Assembly (NCBI GenBank): GCA_002327925.1
Contig: DCVA01000043.1
Location: 32,623 to 96,622, forward strand
Origin: Anaerolineales bacterium UBA2200
GTDB lineage: Bacteria; Chloroflexota; Anaerolineae; UBA2200
Length of the DNA stretch: 64,000 nt
Reading direction: 5' to 3'
Of the stretch, positions 1-7,802 are shown in pieces; within the stretch, counting starts at the first letter, position 1; every line of letters begins with the position of its first letter. A program made the position numbers and the translations under genes. Below the pieces are notes generated by a model. It was not told where the DNA came from. It made no database searches and worked only from the letters and a program-made list of their open reading frames with translations.

Positions 1-783
1 CGGTTCAGCGCTTGCCTGGATGCGGGCGAGACGACGGCTGAGCTGAACACCCAGATACAGTATGCCTACACCAACGGGGTGAGCGGAGTCCCCTACTTCC
101 TGGTGAACGACTGGCCTGTCTCCGGGGCGCAGGCCTATAGCGTGTTCCAGAGCGCCATCGAGAAGGCACTGGCCGGCGAGCATCCACCGCCAACGCCCAC
201 ACCCCTGCCCGAAGGCAAGAGCTGGCTCGACGTCAATCCGGACAAGCCCGGCTACACCTATGGCGGGGATGCGTACCGAGGTGAGGAAACGGCGCAAGTT
301 GTGGTCTTCCAGTTCATCGACTTTGCCTCGGCCGACAACCGCACGGTTGTCGTGGAGACATGGCCAGAGCTGGAGAAGCAGTACCTGGAAAGCGGAAAGG
401 TGCGCCTGGTAATCAAGCACCTGCCCCTTGCCAGTCAGCCCACGGCCGTGCTGGCCTCGGAGGTTGCTGAGTGCGCTGGCCAGCAGAATGCCTTCTGGCC
501 GATGTATGGTCTGCTGTTCCAGAGTCAGAGCGAATGGAGTAGTCTGGAGGACGCGACGGCTGTCTTCAAGCGCTTTGCCTCAGAGCTCAAGCTGAACGAC
601 GCGGCCTTTGCCGCCTGTCTGCAGGATGACGAAGCCAGAGCAAAGGTAGAGTCCGATATGGACATTGGCGTACAAAACGGCTTCCCTGCCGCACCCGTGT
701 TCTTCATCTTCAAAGGCGACGAGGGTGGGTATGTGCAGACAGATCAACTGCGGACGGCAATCGACGAGTTCCTGACCGAGTAG
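1..783 (+). CDS. Tandem DsbA-like thioredoxin-fold protein, 5' end outside window
   Basis: The frame is open from base 1 to the TAG at 781-783, so the start lies upstream. The first 40 or so residues are the tail of one DsbA-type domain, with the cis-proline loop GVPYF. A Pro-rich linker (PTPTPLPEG) and a complete second DsbA-like domain follow. The second domain has the beta strand VVVFQFIDF, the helical insert with KHLPLA, and a cis-Pro region (AAPVFF). Where active DsbA proteins carry CxxC after the first strand, this copy reads ASADNRT, with no cysteine. The second domain therefore looks redox-inactive, perhaps a binding or scaffolding domain. The family acts outside the membrane in thiol-disulfide exchange. 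Whether the first domain keeps CxxC cannot be seen here. Confidence 0.8.
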   Translation, partial: RFSACLDAGETTAELNTQIQYAYTNGVSGVPYFLVNDWPVSGAQAYSVFQSAIEKALAGEHPPPTPTPLPEGKSWLDVNPDKPGYTYGGDAYRGEETAQVVVFQFIDFASADNRTVVVETWPELEKQYLESGKVRLVIKHLPLASQPTAVLASEVAECAGQQNAFWPMYGLLFQSQSEWSSLEDATAVFKRFASELKLNDAAFAACLQDDEARAKVESDMDIGVQNGFPAAPVFFIFKGDEGGYVQTDQLRTAIDEFLTE

Positions 784-805
784 ACACTCGTCTAGCAGGA
801 CAATG

Positions 806-845
806 AAACAGCCTCCCGCCGGCTCTGCCGGCGGGAGGCTGTTTT
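806..845. terminator. Bidirectional intrinsic terminator
   Basis: An 18-bp perfect inverted repeat (arms 806-823 and 827-844) has a 3-nt TCT loop. A T-run follows the stem on the plus strand, and the A-rich left arm gives a T-run on the minus strand. It lies between two convergent genes and can end both transcripts. Confidence 0.9.
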
Positions 846-851
846 CGTGGA

Positions 852-1853
852 CTACTCGGTGATGCTGAACGTGGCCAGGAGCAGATTGAACAACGGATCG
901 TACTCGTGGCCCGAGGAGCTGAGCTGAATGCGGTACTCGCGCCTTCCGCTGATTGTGTAGATTACATCGTACGCACCATAGAATGGCTGGCCGGCGGTGT
1001 AGCGTATGCCAGGCCGGCCTCCAACGACCACCGTGGCCTGTCTGTAGCCCATCTTGGCCAGGCTCTCCATTTCCGCAACGCTGGGCTGATCGGACACAGT
1101 GATCCACACCTCCGCATCCTTCTCCCCGGGCAACTGACCTGGAGTCTGCACCTGGTACGTGCTCAGCTTGGTTGCAGCGGGTGGCGCAGGCATGACTGAG
1201 CCCTGGTTGAGGTGCCAACTCGGGGGGTACCTCAGGGCAAAGCCATGTGTTGCATTGGTGAACGTCTGCCAGCCGTCCAGCTCGGGCGCGGCAACCAGCA
1301 CCACAGGCGCGGTCACCAGACTGTTGGGCGATCCATCTTTGGGGCTGGGCTCATAGGCCTGCAGAGTGGCCTGAATCGGCACTGCCGGTGGGGGATAGAA
1401 GAGGTCGACCGCGAACTCGCCCCACTCGGGAGCACCGGCGGAGGTGCGAACGTAACCAGTGGCCAGAATATCGCCTGCTGGTCCCACCAGCTCAACCACG
1501 AGCATTGCCTCGAATACCTGCGCCTTGCCCGCAACGCGCACGACACCAGGTGACAGTTCAGAGGGGCTGACCTGGCTTAGAATGATGCGTGCCTCTGGCG
1601 TCGGTTTGGCAGCCGGTGTCAAGGGCGGGGTGATCGTAACATCTGGTGAAGGAGTCGAGGTGGGCAGGGCCGTAGTGGGGATCGTGGTGACGGTCGCAGC
1701 CAGGGTGGCACTGGGAGGCGGTGTGGTCGGTGCGGGCAAGGTCAGAGTCGGTGAGACGGGCGTGGATACCGGCACGGTTGGCCGGGACCCACAGGCCGCT
1801 GCCAGCAGCAAAACAGAGACAGCCAGAGCGAGCAGTCGCAGGCGTTTTCTCAT
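852..1853 (-). CDS. Lipoprotein with Gmad2-like immunoglobulin domain
   Basis: This 333-residue protein starts at an ATG preceded by AAGGAG. Residues 1-21 form a lipoprotein signal peptide ending in the lipobox AAAC, so the mature protein is probably anchored outside the membrane. A linker of about 70 residues rich in Thr, Pro and Ser follows. A domain of about 90 residues (IILSQVSPSELSP onward, with FEAMLVVELVGPAGDIL) resembles the Gmad2 immunoglobulin-like fold. The C-terminal part (GFALRYPPSW onward) resembles the PsbP-like or DUF1795-like domain of many bacterial lipoproteins. The frame stays open upstream of the chosen start, but that part has no signal peptide and overlaps the rnpB region. 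The function is unknown; surface ligand binding is an inference. Confidence 0.8.
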   Translation of the reverse strand: MRKRLRLLALAVSVLLLAAACGSRPTVPVSTPVSPTLTLPAPTTPPPSATLAATVTTIPTTALPTSTPSPDVTITPPLTPAAKPTPEARIILSQVSPSELSPGVVRVAGKAQVFEAMLVVELVGPAGDILATGYVRTSAGAPEWGEFAVDLFYPPPAVPIQATLQAYEPSPKDGSPNSLVTAPVVLVAAPELDGWQTFTNATHGFALRYPPSWHLNQGSVMPAPPAATKLSTYQVQTPGQLPGEKDAEVWITVSDQPSVAEMESLAKMGYRQATVVVGGRPGIRYTAGQPFYGAYDVIYTISGRREYRIQLSSSGHEYDPLFNLLLATFSITE

Positions 1854-1874
1854 TGGCGTTTCTCCTTGCCGCTG

Positions 1875-1880
1875 ATTATA
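1875..1880 (-). promoter_or_regulatory. Possible -10 box for the lipoprotein gene
   Basis: A perfect TATAAT reads on the minus strand 21 bases upstream of the ATG at 1853. No convincing -35 is seen. If used, the 5' leader would be short but would contain the AAGGAG ribosome-binding site. Confidence 0.35.
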
Positions 1881-2034
1881 CACCAGAGGGCACAAAATGC
1901 CTGAGCGAGCTTCCGCCATCGCTTCGCAGTGAGCCAGTCCTCTCTGCGACTCGCTGAGTGGAGGATGCCCACTCCACTCCCACGGGCAGGCGGACGATTC
2001 TCGCTCACGGACGAGGATATCCCGATCCCTACGC

Positions 2035-2063
2035 TTGACCGCCTCGCGCGATGGCGCTACAAT
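2035..2063 (+). promoter_or_regulatory. Sigma-70-type promoter of rnpB
   Basis: TTGACC (2035-2040), a 17-bp spacer and TACAAT (2058-2063) precede the RNase P RNA by the expected distance, giving a start near 2070. Confidence 0.8.
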
Positions 2064-2071
2064 GGTGTGGG

Positions 2072-2488
2072 TGTCCGAGCAGGCCGGGCAATCGCTCGTC
2101 CCCTTGTGGGACGGGAGGAAAGTCCGAGCTCCATAGAGCACGATGCTGGGTAACTCCCAGGCGGGGCGACCCGACGGCACAGTGCAACAGAAAGCAGGTC
2201 GTCCCGCAGCCCAAACCGCTGCGGGATAAGAGTGCAACGGTGGTGTAAGAGACCACCAGCGGGTCAGGTGACTGGCCCGGCTAGGCAAACCCCATCGGGA
2301 GCAAGGTCGAACAGAGGGTGGTGTGCCGGCGGCAGTACCGCTGGCTCGCCCGGGGTGGCTCGCCTCGTTACCTTCGGGTAGACCGCTTGAGGCGGCGGGT
2401 AACCGTCGTCCCAGAGAGATGATTGCCGCCTTGCAGCGGCTTCGCCGGTGCAAGGCACAGAACTCGGCTTATAGGCCTGGTCGGCCCC
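2072..2488 (+). ncRNA. rnpB: RNase P RNA, bacterial class A
   Basis: This is the catalytic RNA that trims the 5' leader of tRNA precursors together with the protein RnpA. The conserved 5' core GAGGAAAGTCCGAGCTCC is at 2115-2132. The 3' core has AGAGATGATTGCCGCC near 2414 and ACAGAACTCGGCTTATAGG near 2457. Helix P1 can be drawn between 2075-2085 and 2474-2484, an 11-bp pairing with one mismatch, which closes the molecule. The length of about 415 nt is usual for class A. The exact ends are estimated from P1 and the promoter. No strong terminator is visible before the mraZ promoter. Confidence 0.93.
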
Positions 2489-2550
2489 ATCCCTTGCCGC
2501 GACAAGGCATGTTCGAACCTTAAAACCGGACCGTTTCCCCACCGCCGTAC

Positions 2551-2579
2551 TTTACAAAATCACCAAAGTGTGCTAGTAT
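2551..2579 (+). promoter_or_regulatory. Promoter of the dcw cluster (upstream of mraZ)
   Basis: TTTACA (2551-2556), a 17-bp spacer and TAGTAT (2574-2579) give a predicted start near 2586, about 75 bases before mraZ. Confidence 0.75.
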
Positions 2580-2580
2580 C

Positions 2581-2605
2581 GTGGTGGAAAATGGAGCAGA
2601 GTGGA
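2581..2605 (+). promoter_or_regulatory. Candidate MraZ operator (10-bp-spaced TGG repeats)
   Basis: TGG triplets occur at 2582, 2592 and 2602, each on the same helix face, in the contexts GTGGT, ATGGA and GTGGA. MraZ of Escherichia coli is known to bind TGGGN repeats with a 10-bp period, and this layout matches. The site covers the predicted transcription start, which suits autorepression of the cluster. Confidence 0.5.
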
Positions 2606-2660
2606 GTGATTGTTCACTGATCTGGCAGATTCCAGCGGCTCCAGTGGGGATGTGGAACAC

Positions 2661-3095
2661 ATGTTCTACGGTCGGTTCGGACACAGCATTGACGACAAGG
2701 GGCGACTCATTTTGCCGTCCAAGGTCAGAATCGACCTGGGCCTTGGAGTCTACGCGACCCGCGGAATAGATCACTGCCTCTACCTGTACCCTCGCGCAGA
2801 GTGGGAGCGTCTCTCGGACAAGATGCGCCAGCTTCCGCTCACCAACAAAGATGCCCGCCAGTTTCGTCGTTTCTTCTACGGAGAGGCGTCTGAGCTCGAA
2901 GTTGACAAGCAAGGACGCATTCTCATTCCCGCTTACCTCCGCGAGTATGCCGGCTTGAAGACGGAGGTTGTACTCATCGGGGCCGAGGACCACCTTGAGG
3001 TCTGGAATGCGGAAGCTTATAAGCAGGAGAACACGGCCCTTGAGCAAGACCCGGAGGCTCTGGCGCAGAAACTGAGCGTTCTCGGGATCCTATGA
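2661..3095 (+). CDS. mraZ: Transcriptional regulator MraZ
   Basis: This 144-residue protein, the family's usual length, has two SpoVT/AbrB-like swapped-hairpin repeats. They are marked by SIDDKGRLILPSKVR near residue 10 and VDKQGRILIPAYLR near residue 90. MraZ is a DNA-binding regulator of the division and cell-wall cluster and usually represses its own promoter. An upstream in-frame ATG at 2610 would add 17 residues not found in the family, so 2661 (MFYGRFGHS) is preferred, although its Shine-Dalgarno is weak. The stop overlaps the rsmH start (ATGA), which implies coupled translation. Confidence 0.95.
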   Translation: MFYGRFGHSIDDKGRLILPSKVRIDLGLGVYATRGIDHCLYLYPRAEWERLSDKMRQLPLTNKDARQFRRFFYGEASELEVDKQGRILIPAYLREYAGLKTEVVLIGAEDHLEVWNAEAYKQENTALEQDPEALAQKLSVLGIL

Positions 3096-4060
3096 GTCGT
3101 CACCGGCGACGAGACGAACCATCCGCCGCCAGCGTTTCCGACTTGGCGACAGGGCGCGCGCATGAGCCAGTGCTCTACGACGAAGTGCTCGCGGCGCTCT
3201 TGCCCCGGGCTGGCGGTTGTTACGTCGACGGTACGATTGGCGGGGGTGGGCACGCCAGAGGCATCCTGGAGCGCTCCGCTCCTGACGGGCGCTTACTGGG
3301 CATTGACCGAGACGAGCAGGCACTGGCTGTGGCACGTGAAGAACTCGGCAGTTTCGGCGACCGCTTGACTCTCAAGCATGGCAACTTTGCCGCGATTGGG
3401 AGGCTGGTTCGCGAAGCTGGGTTCTTCCCTGCTGACGGCATCTTGCTGGATATCGGGGTCAGCTCGATGCAGCTATCCGCGGCCAACCGGGGTTTTTCTT
3501 TTATGCACGACGGGCCGCTCGATATGCGCATGGATCTGCAGTCTGAGGTGACAGCTGAGTCACTCGTCAACAGGCTGTCGGAAAGCGAGCTGGCCGACCT
3601 GATCTATGAGTATGGGGAGGAGAGGCAGTCGAGGCGGATCGCGCGGGCGATCGTCATGGCGCGGCCCTTGCGCACGACGACTGAGTTGGCCGATGCTGTG
3701 GCCGGCGCAGTGCCGCGACGTGGACGGCTGCACCCGGCGACTCGCACCTTCCAGGCCCTGCGGATTGCAGCGAATGATGAGCTCGAGGCACTCGCGGAGG
3801 GATTGCGCGGCGCGACGCAGGTTCTGGCTCCGGGGGCCAGGCTGGCTGTGATCAGTTTTCACAGCCTTGAAGACAGGCTAGTCAAGAACTACTTTCGCCA
3901 GGAATCGGTTGCGGCCGAGAATGGTCACGGCGAACCGTCCCTGCGGGTGATTACGCGCCACCCACTGCAGCCGACCAGAGAGGAGCAGGAGCGTAACCCG
4001 CGCAGCCGCAGCGCCAAGCTGAGGGTGGTGGAGCGGATCGGGTCAGCGGATACGGGCTGA
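3092..4060 (+). CDS. rsmH: 16S rRNA (cytosine1402-N4)-methyltransferase
   Basis: RsmH (MraW) methylates N4 of C1402 in the decoding centre of 16S rRNA using S-adenosylmethionine. The 322 residues fit the family. Visible motifs are HEPVLYDEVL near residue 24, the SAM-binding loop YVDGTIGGGGHA near 45, LDIGVSSMQL near 117, and the C-terminal VISFHSLEDRLVK with the usual RSRSAKLRVVER ending. The first 20 residues are a poorly conserved extension. It overlaps mraZ by 4 bases and is followed by ftsL after 28 bases. Confidence 0.97.
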   Translation: MSRHRRRDEPSAASVSDLATGRAHEPVLYDEVLAALLPRAGGCYVDGTIGGGGHARGILERSAPDGRLLGIDRDEQALAVAREELGSFGDRLTLKHGNFAAIGRLVREAGFFPADGILLDIGVSSMQLSAANRGFSFMHDGPLDMRMDLQSEVTAESLVNRLSESELADLIYEYGEERQSRRIARAIVMARPLRTTTELADAVAGAVPRRGRLHPATRTFQALRIAANDELEALAEGLRGATQVLAPGARLAVISFHSLEDRLVKNYFRQESVAAENGHGEPSLRVITRHPLQPTREEQERNPRSRSAKLRVVERIGSADTG

Positions 4061-4088
4061 TGTGACCGATGAATCGACGAGGTGAACC

Positions 4089-4565
4089 ATGTCTGGCGGT
4101 CCAATGACGGTGCGCAGCGATAGCGTGGTTGAACGAATCATGGCGCCCTGGTGGAAGAACCTGGGCGTCTGGGTCTACGCGCCCGTCATGATCATTGTCG
4201 TAAGCGTGCTTATCTTCATATATCTGATGCAGGCGAGCTATGTGGCCGGGCAAGCCGAGACCATGGCCGAGCTGGAGCAAGAACTGCACACGGTCAAACA
4301 GGCCATCAGTCAGACTCGCCTGAAGATTGCAGCGCACGAGGGCGTGGAGCGCATCCGATCTGAAGCGCGCGCCATGGGACTTGGAGAGCCAGACCACATT
4401 GACTATATCGAAGTGTTGGTGGCCAGCGCACAGCCAGAAGACCAGGTTGCGTACGGGCCGGGATGGTCGCCGCAGGCCTCGTCCACTGAGGGTGGGTTGT
4501 TCTCTGCGGCCCTGCAGCAGTTCAGGAACTGGACTCGCCCTGCAGATGACGGGCAATCGCGTTAG
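4089..4565 (+). CDS. ftsL: FtsL-like cell division protein (septum formation initiator family)
   Basis: This small bitopic protein of 158 residues has a short cytoplasmic N-terminus, one membrane segment at about residues 28-50 (WVYAPVMIIVVSVLIFIYL) and a coiled-coil stretch at about 55-90 (ETMAELEQELHTVKQAISQ). A short domain with RSEARAMGLGEPDH follows, typical of FtsL/DivIC. These proteins join FtsQ and FtsW/FtsI at the septum to switch on peptidoglycan synthesis. The position between rsmH and the class B penicillin-binding protein is the standard ftsL slot. The start has a GAGGTG ribosome-binding site. Confidence 0.85.
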   Translation: MSGGPMTVRSDSVVERIMAPWWKNLGVWVYAPVMIIVVSVLIFIYLMQASYVAGQAETMAELEQELHTVKQAISQTRLKIAAHEGVERIRSEARAMGLGEPDHIDYIEVLVASAQPEDQVAYGPGWSPQASSTEGGLFSAALQQFRNWTRPADDGQSR

Positions 4566-4627
4566 CCGCCGCCTCGCTGCAGGCGAAGGCCGGCGATAGA
4601 GTCTATCGAGGAAAAGGGGATGCGCGG

Positions 4628-6313
4628 ATGAACTCCGCGAGACAGGCCCAACTATACCGTCGCATGCTGGCAGTGGGCGCATTCTTCCTTCTGATCGGAG
4701 GGTTGGCAGTCGCCAAGCTTGCATCGCTGCAAGGCCTGCCTGCGGTGCAGGCGCTGCCCGAAAGCGATGAGTCGCGCTCCTTTGAGCCGCAGCGTGGCAG
4801 CATATTCGACGCACATGGTTACCTTCTGGCTGTCTCGACAACAGTCTACGACCTGGCCGCCCTGCCTGCGAACATCACGGACACCCTCTCGACGGCTGGA
4901 TTACTGTCCGAGGTACTTCATCGACCCAGCCTGGATCTGCTGCAGCTGCTGCAACAGGGAAAGACCTACATTCGCATTCAGCGCGGGGTGAGTCAGGAGC
5001 AAGCCGACACGATACTGAGCTGGAAGCGATCTGGCCTGCAAGCCGAACCTCGCTCGACACGAGTGTACCCGAATGGGGCGCTGGCGGTTTGTGCGCTCGG
5101 CTTCGTTACCGAGTCCGGGGTCGCTTCCCATGGTATCGAGGCCAAGTACGACGATGAGCTGGGCGGGGAGCCCGGGTATCGGGTGCCAGACCGGGATTCG
5201 ATGGGTGGATTGGTATACCGTTATTACCCGCCTCACGACGGTGTGGACCTCTACCTTACACTGGATCGCAACATCCAGCACGTGGTTGAGCAGGCCCTCG
5301 AACGGGGCGTGAGGAGTACCATGGCGTCAAAAGGGATCGCCGTGGTAATGGATCCCCGGACCGGCGCAATTCTGGCCATGGCTGTCTTGCCGGACTATGA
5401 CCCGAATACGCGGATTGTGTCAGATGAGAGCATCTTTGTGAACAGTGCTGTGAGCGAAGCGTATGAGCCTGGATCGGTGTTCAAGGTGATCACGGTTGTG
5501 TCCGCCCTGGACGCGGGCACGATCAATGCCTCGAGCACCTACTATGACAGCGGCGAGATACTGGTGGGCGGAAGGCCCATTCGCAACTCGGACCTGAAGG
5601 CACATGGAGAGACCAGTATACGTGACCTGCTGGCCAAATCGCTGAATGTCGGTTCCGCTACCGTCAGCGGGCGGATGGGAGCGAAAAAGTTCTACGAGTA
5701 TCTGAGCCGGTTCCGCTTCGGCCAACTGACGGGTATTGACCTGGCGCTTGAGACTTCAGGCTGGGTGCGAATGCCAGGCAACCCGGAGTGGCATGAGAGC
5801 GACCTGGCAACCAACTCGTATGGTCAGGGCCTGGCGGTGACACCGCTGCAGATGATCAGCGCCATCGCTGCGGTCGCCAACCACGGGGTGATGATGCGCC
5901 CCTACGTAGTCGCGCGCCAGGTCGACGGGAGCCAAGTCACGGAAGTGTCCCCTCAAGTACTGCGACAGGTCGTCTCCTCGGAGGCGGCGTCAGAGGTTAC
6001 GGATATACTCGTCTATGCGGCTGAGACGGTAGCCGACATCGTGGGCGTCTCCGGCTACAGCGTCGCGGGCAAGTCGGGGACTTCCGAAGTCTACACTTCG
6101 AGCGGGGGGGTCGATCCGAACGAGACGGTGGCCTCCTTTGCAGGTTACGCTCCGGCCGACGATCCCAGGTTCGCCATACTGGTGGTGCTGGACCGGCCGC
6201 AGCTCGAGCACTATGGAACCCGCGCGGCGGGGCCTGTGTTCCAGGAGATAGCCGAGGAGATGCTGAGCCTCATGGGGGTGCCGCCAGACAACGTGCGCAC
6301 CGGAAACCGCTAG
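4628..6313 (+). CDS. ftsI: Class B penicillin-binding protein, FtsI/PBP3 type (septal transpeptidase)
   Basis: This 561-residue protein has one N-terminal membrane anchor at about residues 15-33. A PBP dimerisation domain follows (FEPQRGSIFDAHGYLLA near 57), then a transpeptidase domain. Catalytic motifs are SVFK (Ser283 and Lys286), SLN (about 338-340) and KSGT (about 482-485). The enzyme cross-links septal peptidoglycan outside the membrane and works with the glycosyltransferase FtsW encoded downstream. No PASTA repeats are present. murF follows directly, so the murE gene expected between them is missing. Confidence 0.95.
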   Translation: MNSARQAQLYRRMLAVGAFFLLIGGLAVAKLASLQGLPAVQALPESDESRSFEPQRGSIFDAHGYLLAVSTTVYDLAALPANITDTLSTAGLLSEVLHRPSLDLLQLLQQGKTYIRIQRGVSQEQADTILSWKRSGLQAEPRSTRVYPNGALAVCALGFVTESGVASHGIEAKYDDELGGEPGYRVPDRDSMGGLVYRYYPPHDGVDLYLTLDRNIQHVVEQALERGVRSTMASKGIAVVMDPRTGAILAMAVLPDYDPNTRIVSDESIFVNSAVSEAYEPGSVFKVITVVSALDAGTINASSTYYDSGEILVGGRPIRNSDLKAHGETSIRDLLAKSLNVGSATVSGRMGAKKFYEYLSRFRFGQLTGIDLALETSGWVRMPGNPEWHESDLATNSYGQGLAVTPLQMISAIAAVANHGVMMRPYVVARQVDGSQVTEVSPQVLRQVVSSEAASEVTDILVYAAETVADIVGVSGYSVAGKSGTSEVYTSSGGVDPNETVASFAGYAPADDPRFAILVVLDRPQLEHYGTRAAGPVFQEIAEEMLSLMGVPPDNVRTGNR

Positions 6314-6323
6314 GCGCAGCGCC

Positions 6324-7802
6324 ATGCGCATGCATCTCGGGCACCTGTGGAGAGCTCTGGGTACGGGCATCTGGCCCTGGACGGATGGCCTGCATCCTCC
6401 GCTAACCGGAGTGGCGGTGGACTCGCGCCAGGTGGGGCGGGGAGATCTCTTTGTCGCGTTGCGCGGCGAACGGACCGATGGGCATCGCTTCGTCTGTGAG
6501 GCCTTTCGGCGCGGGGCCAGAGTGGCCCTTGTCGAGCGGGGTAACGAGGACTCTGCCGCCGGTGCTGTCGAGGCTGCTGCGACGGTGATCGACGCGGCGA
6601 AGGACCTGGCCGGGGGCGCGCCTCCGGAGATGCCGCTGTGCGTTCAAGTAACCAGCACGCTCACGGGTCTTCAGACACTGGCGGCAAGCTGGCGGGAGGC
6701 GCATCCGAACTGCCGCGTGGTCGGCGTGACCGGGAGCGTGGGCAAGACCACGACCACGCAACTGGTTGCAGCGGTGCTCGCCCAGCGCTTTGGCACGCGG
6801 TCAAGCCCGGAGAACTACAACAACGAGATAGGATTGCCACTCAGTGTGTTGCGGATTGAACCAGGAACAGAGTGGCTAGCTCAAGAGATGGCCATGTACG
6901 GTCTAGAAGAGATCCGGCGCCTGGCTGCCATTGCACGCCCGGAGGTTGGCGTTGTCACGAATGTCGGCCCGACTCATCTGGAGCGTCTGGGCACCATTGA
7001 CCGAATCGCCGAGGCCAAGTCCGAGCTGGTTCAGACGCTGCCTCTCTATGGCCTTGCCGTGCTGAATGGCGATGACCCAAGGGTTCGGGCGATGTCCGAG
7101 CTTGCGACGGCGAGAAGGGTCCTCTACTATGGCTTGGACGAGGGGAATGATCTCTGGGCCGACGAAGTGCAGGTGCTCGGGCTGGAGGGCACTGCTTTGC
7201 GTCTGCACTGGCGTGGCGAGTCCGTTCAAGTGCGGTTGCCGTTGATGGGCCGCCACATCGCCTATCCGGCTCTGGCAGCGGCGGCGGTTGGGCTCCACGC
7301 CGGACTCTCGTGGCCGGAGATCGCGGCCGGGCTGCAAGACCGCCAGGCCCAGGTAAGGTTACGCGCTCTGCCCGGCATTCGTGACACCACTGTCCTCGAC
7401 GACAGTTACAATGCCAGCCCGATCTCCACAATCGCAGCGTTGGACCTGCTGGCTGAGATGCGGGGACGCAGGGTGGCCGTGCTGGGTGGCATGCTGGAGC
7501 TGGGATCCTATTCAGAAGAGGGCCACAGGCTGGTGGGGCGGCGGGTTTCCGAGGCGGCCGATTTGCTCGTGGCAGTGGGTGACCTGGGGAGGTGGATCGC
7601 GGACGAAGCACTGCGGTGCGGGATGCGGGTTCATTCCGTGTACACGGTGGCGGACAACTCGGAGGCTTTGCGAACGCTCGAAAGAGTGCTGGAGAGTGGG
7701 GATTTCGTGCTGGTCAAGGGTTCCCGCGGCGTGGCTCTGGACGCGGTGGTCGACAGGCTGACTCAGCCCGGGTCGACCCCTCGGGCTGGCAGGGAGGCAT
7801 AG
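6324..7802 (+). CDS. murF: UDP-N-acetylmuramoyl-tripeptide--D-alanyl-D-alanine ligase
   Basis: MurF adds D-Ala-D-Ala to the UDP-MurNAc-tripeptide in the cytoplasm using ATP. The 492 residues fit. It has the Mur-ligase N-domain (VAVDSRQVGRGDLFVALRG), the P-loop VTGSVGKTTTTQ near residue 135, the MurF-specific YNNEIGLPLSVL, the central VVTNVGPTHLERLG, and the C-domain DDSYNASPISTIAAL. The NNEIGLPL motif distinguishes it from MurE. It starts 10 bases after ftsI. Its TAG overlaps the GTG of mraY (TAGTG). Confidence 0.95.
   Translation: MRMHLGHLWRALGTGIWPWTDGLHPPLTGVAVDSRQVGRGDLFVALRGERTDGHRFVCEAFRRGARVALVERGNEDSAAGAVEAAATVIDAAKDLAGGAPPEMPLCVQVTSTLTGLQTLAASWREAHPNCRVVGVTGSVGKTTTTQLVAAVLAQRFGTRSSPENYNNEIGLPLSVLRIEPGTEWLAQEMAMYGLEEIRRLAAIARPEVGVVTNVGPTHLERLGTIDRIAEAKSELVQTLPLYGLAVLNGDDPRVRAMSELATARRVLYYGLDEGNDLWADEVQVLGLEGTALRLHWRGESVQVRLPLMGRHIAYPALAAAAVGLHAGLSWPEIAAGLQDRQAQVRLRALPGIRDTTVLDDSYNASPISTIAALDLLAEMRGRRVAVLGGMLELGSYSEEGHRLVGRRVSEAADLLVAVGDLGRWIADEALRCGMRVHSVYTVADNSEALRTLERVLESGDFVLVKGSRGVALDAVVDRLTQPGSTPRAGREA

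Noticed and set aside
852..2453. A 533-codon minus-strand frame extending through the RNase P RNA region
   Set aside because: The signal peptide and ribosome-binding site place the true start at 1853. The upstream part overlaps rnpB and has no protein-like features.
2505..2530. GTTCGAACCT resembling a tRNA T-arm downstream of rnpB
   Set aside because: No acceptor stem, anticodon arm or D-arm can be drawn around it; it lies between rnpB and the mraZ promoter.
7592..7801. Upstream extension of mraY to an earlier in-frame start
   Set aside because: It lies wholly inside murF and does not match the MraY N-terminus; GTG 7802 overlapping the murF stop is far better.
6324..7802. The murF gene considered as a possible murE
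   Set aside because: The NNEIGLPL and YNASPISTIAAL motifs are those of MurF.
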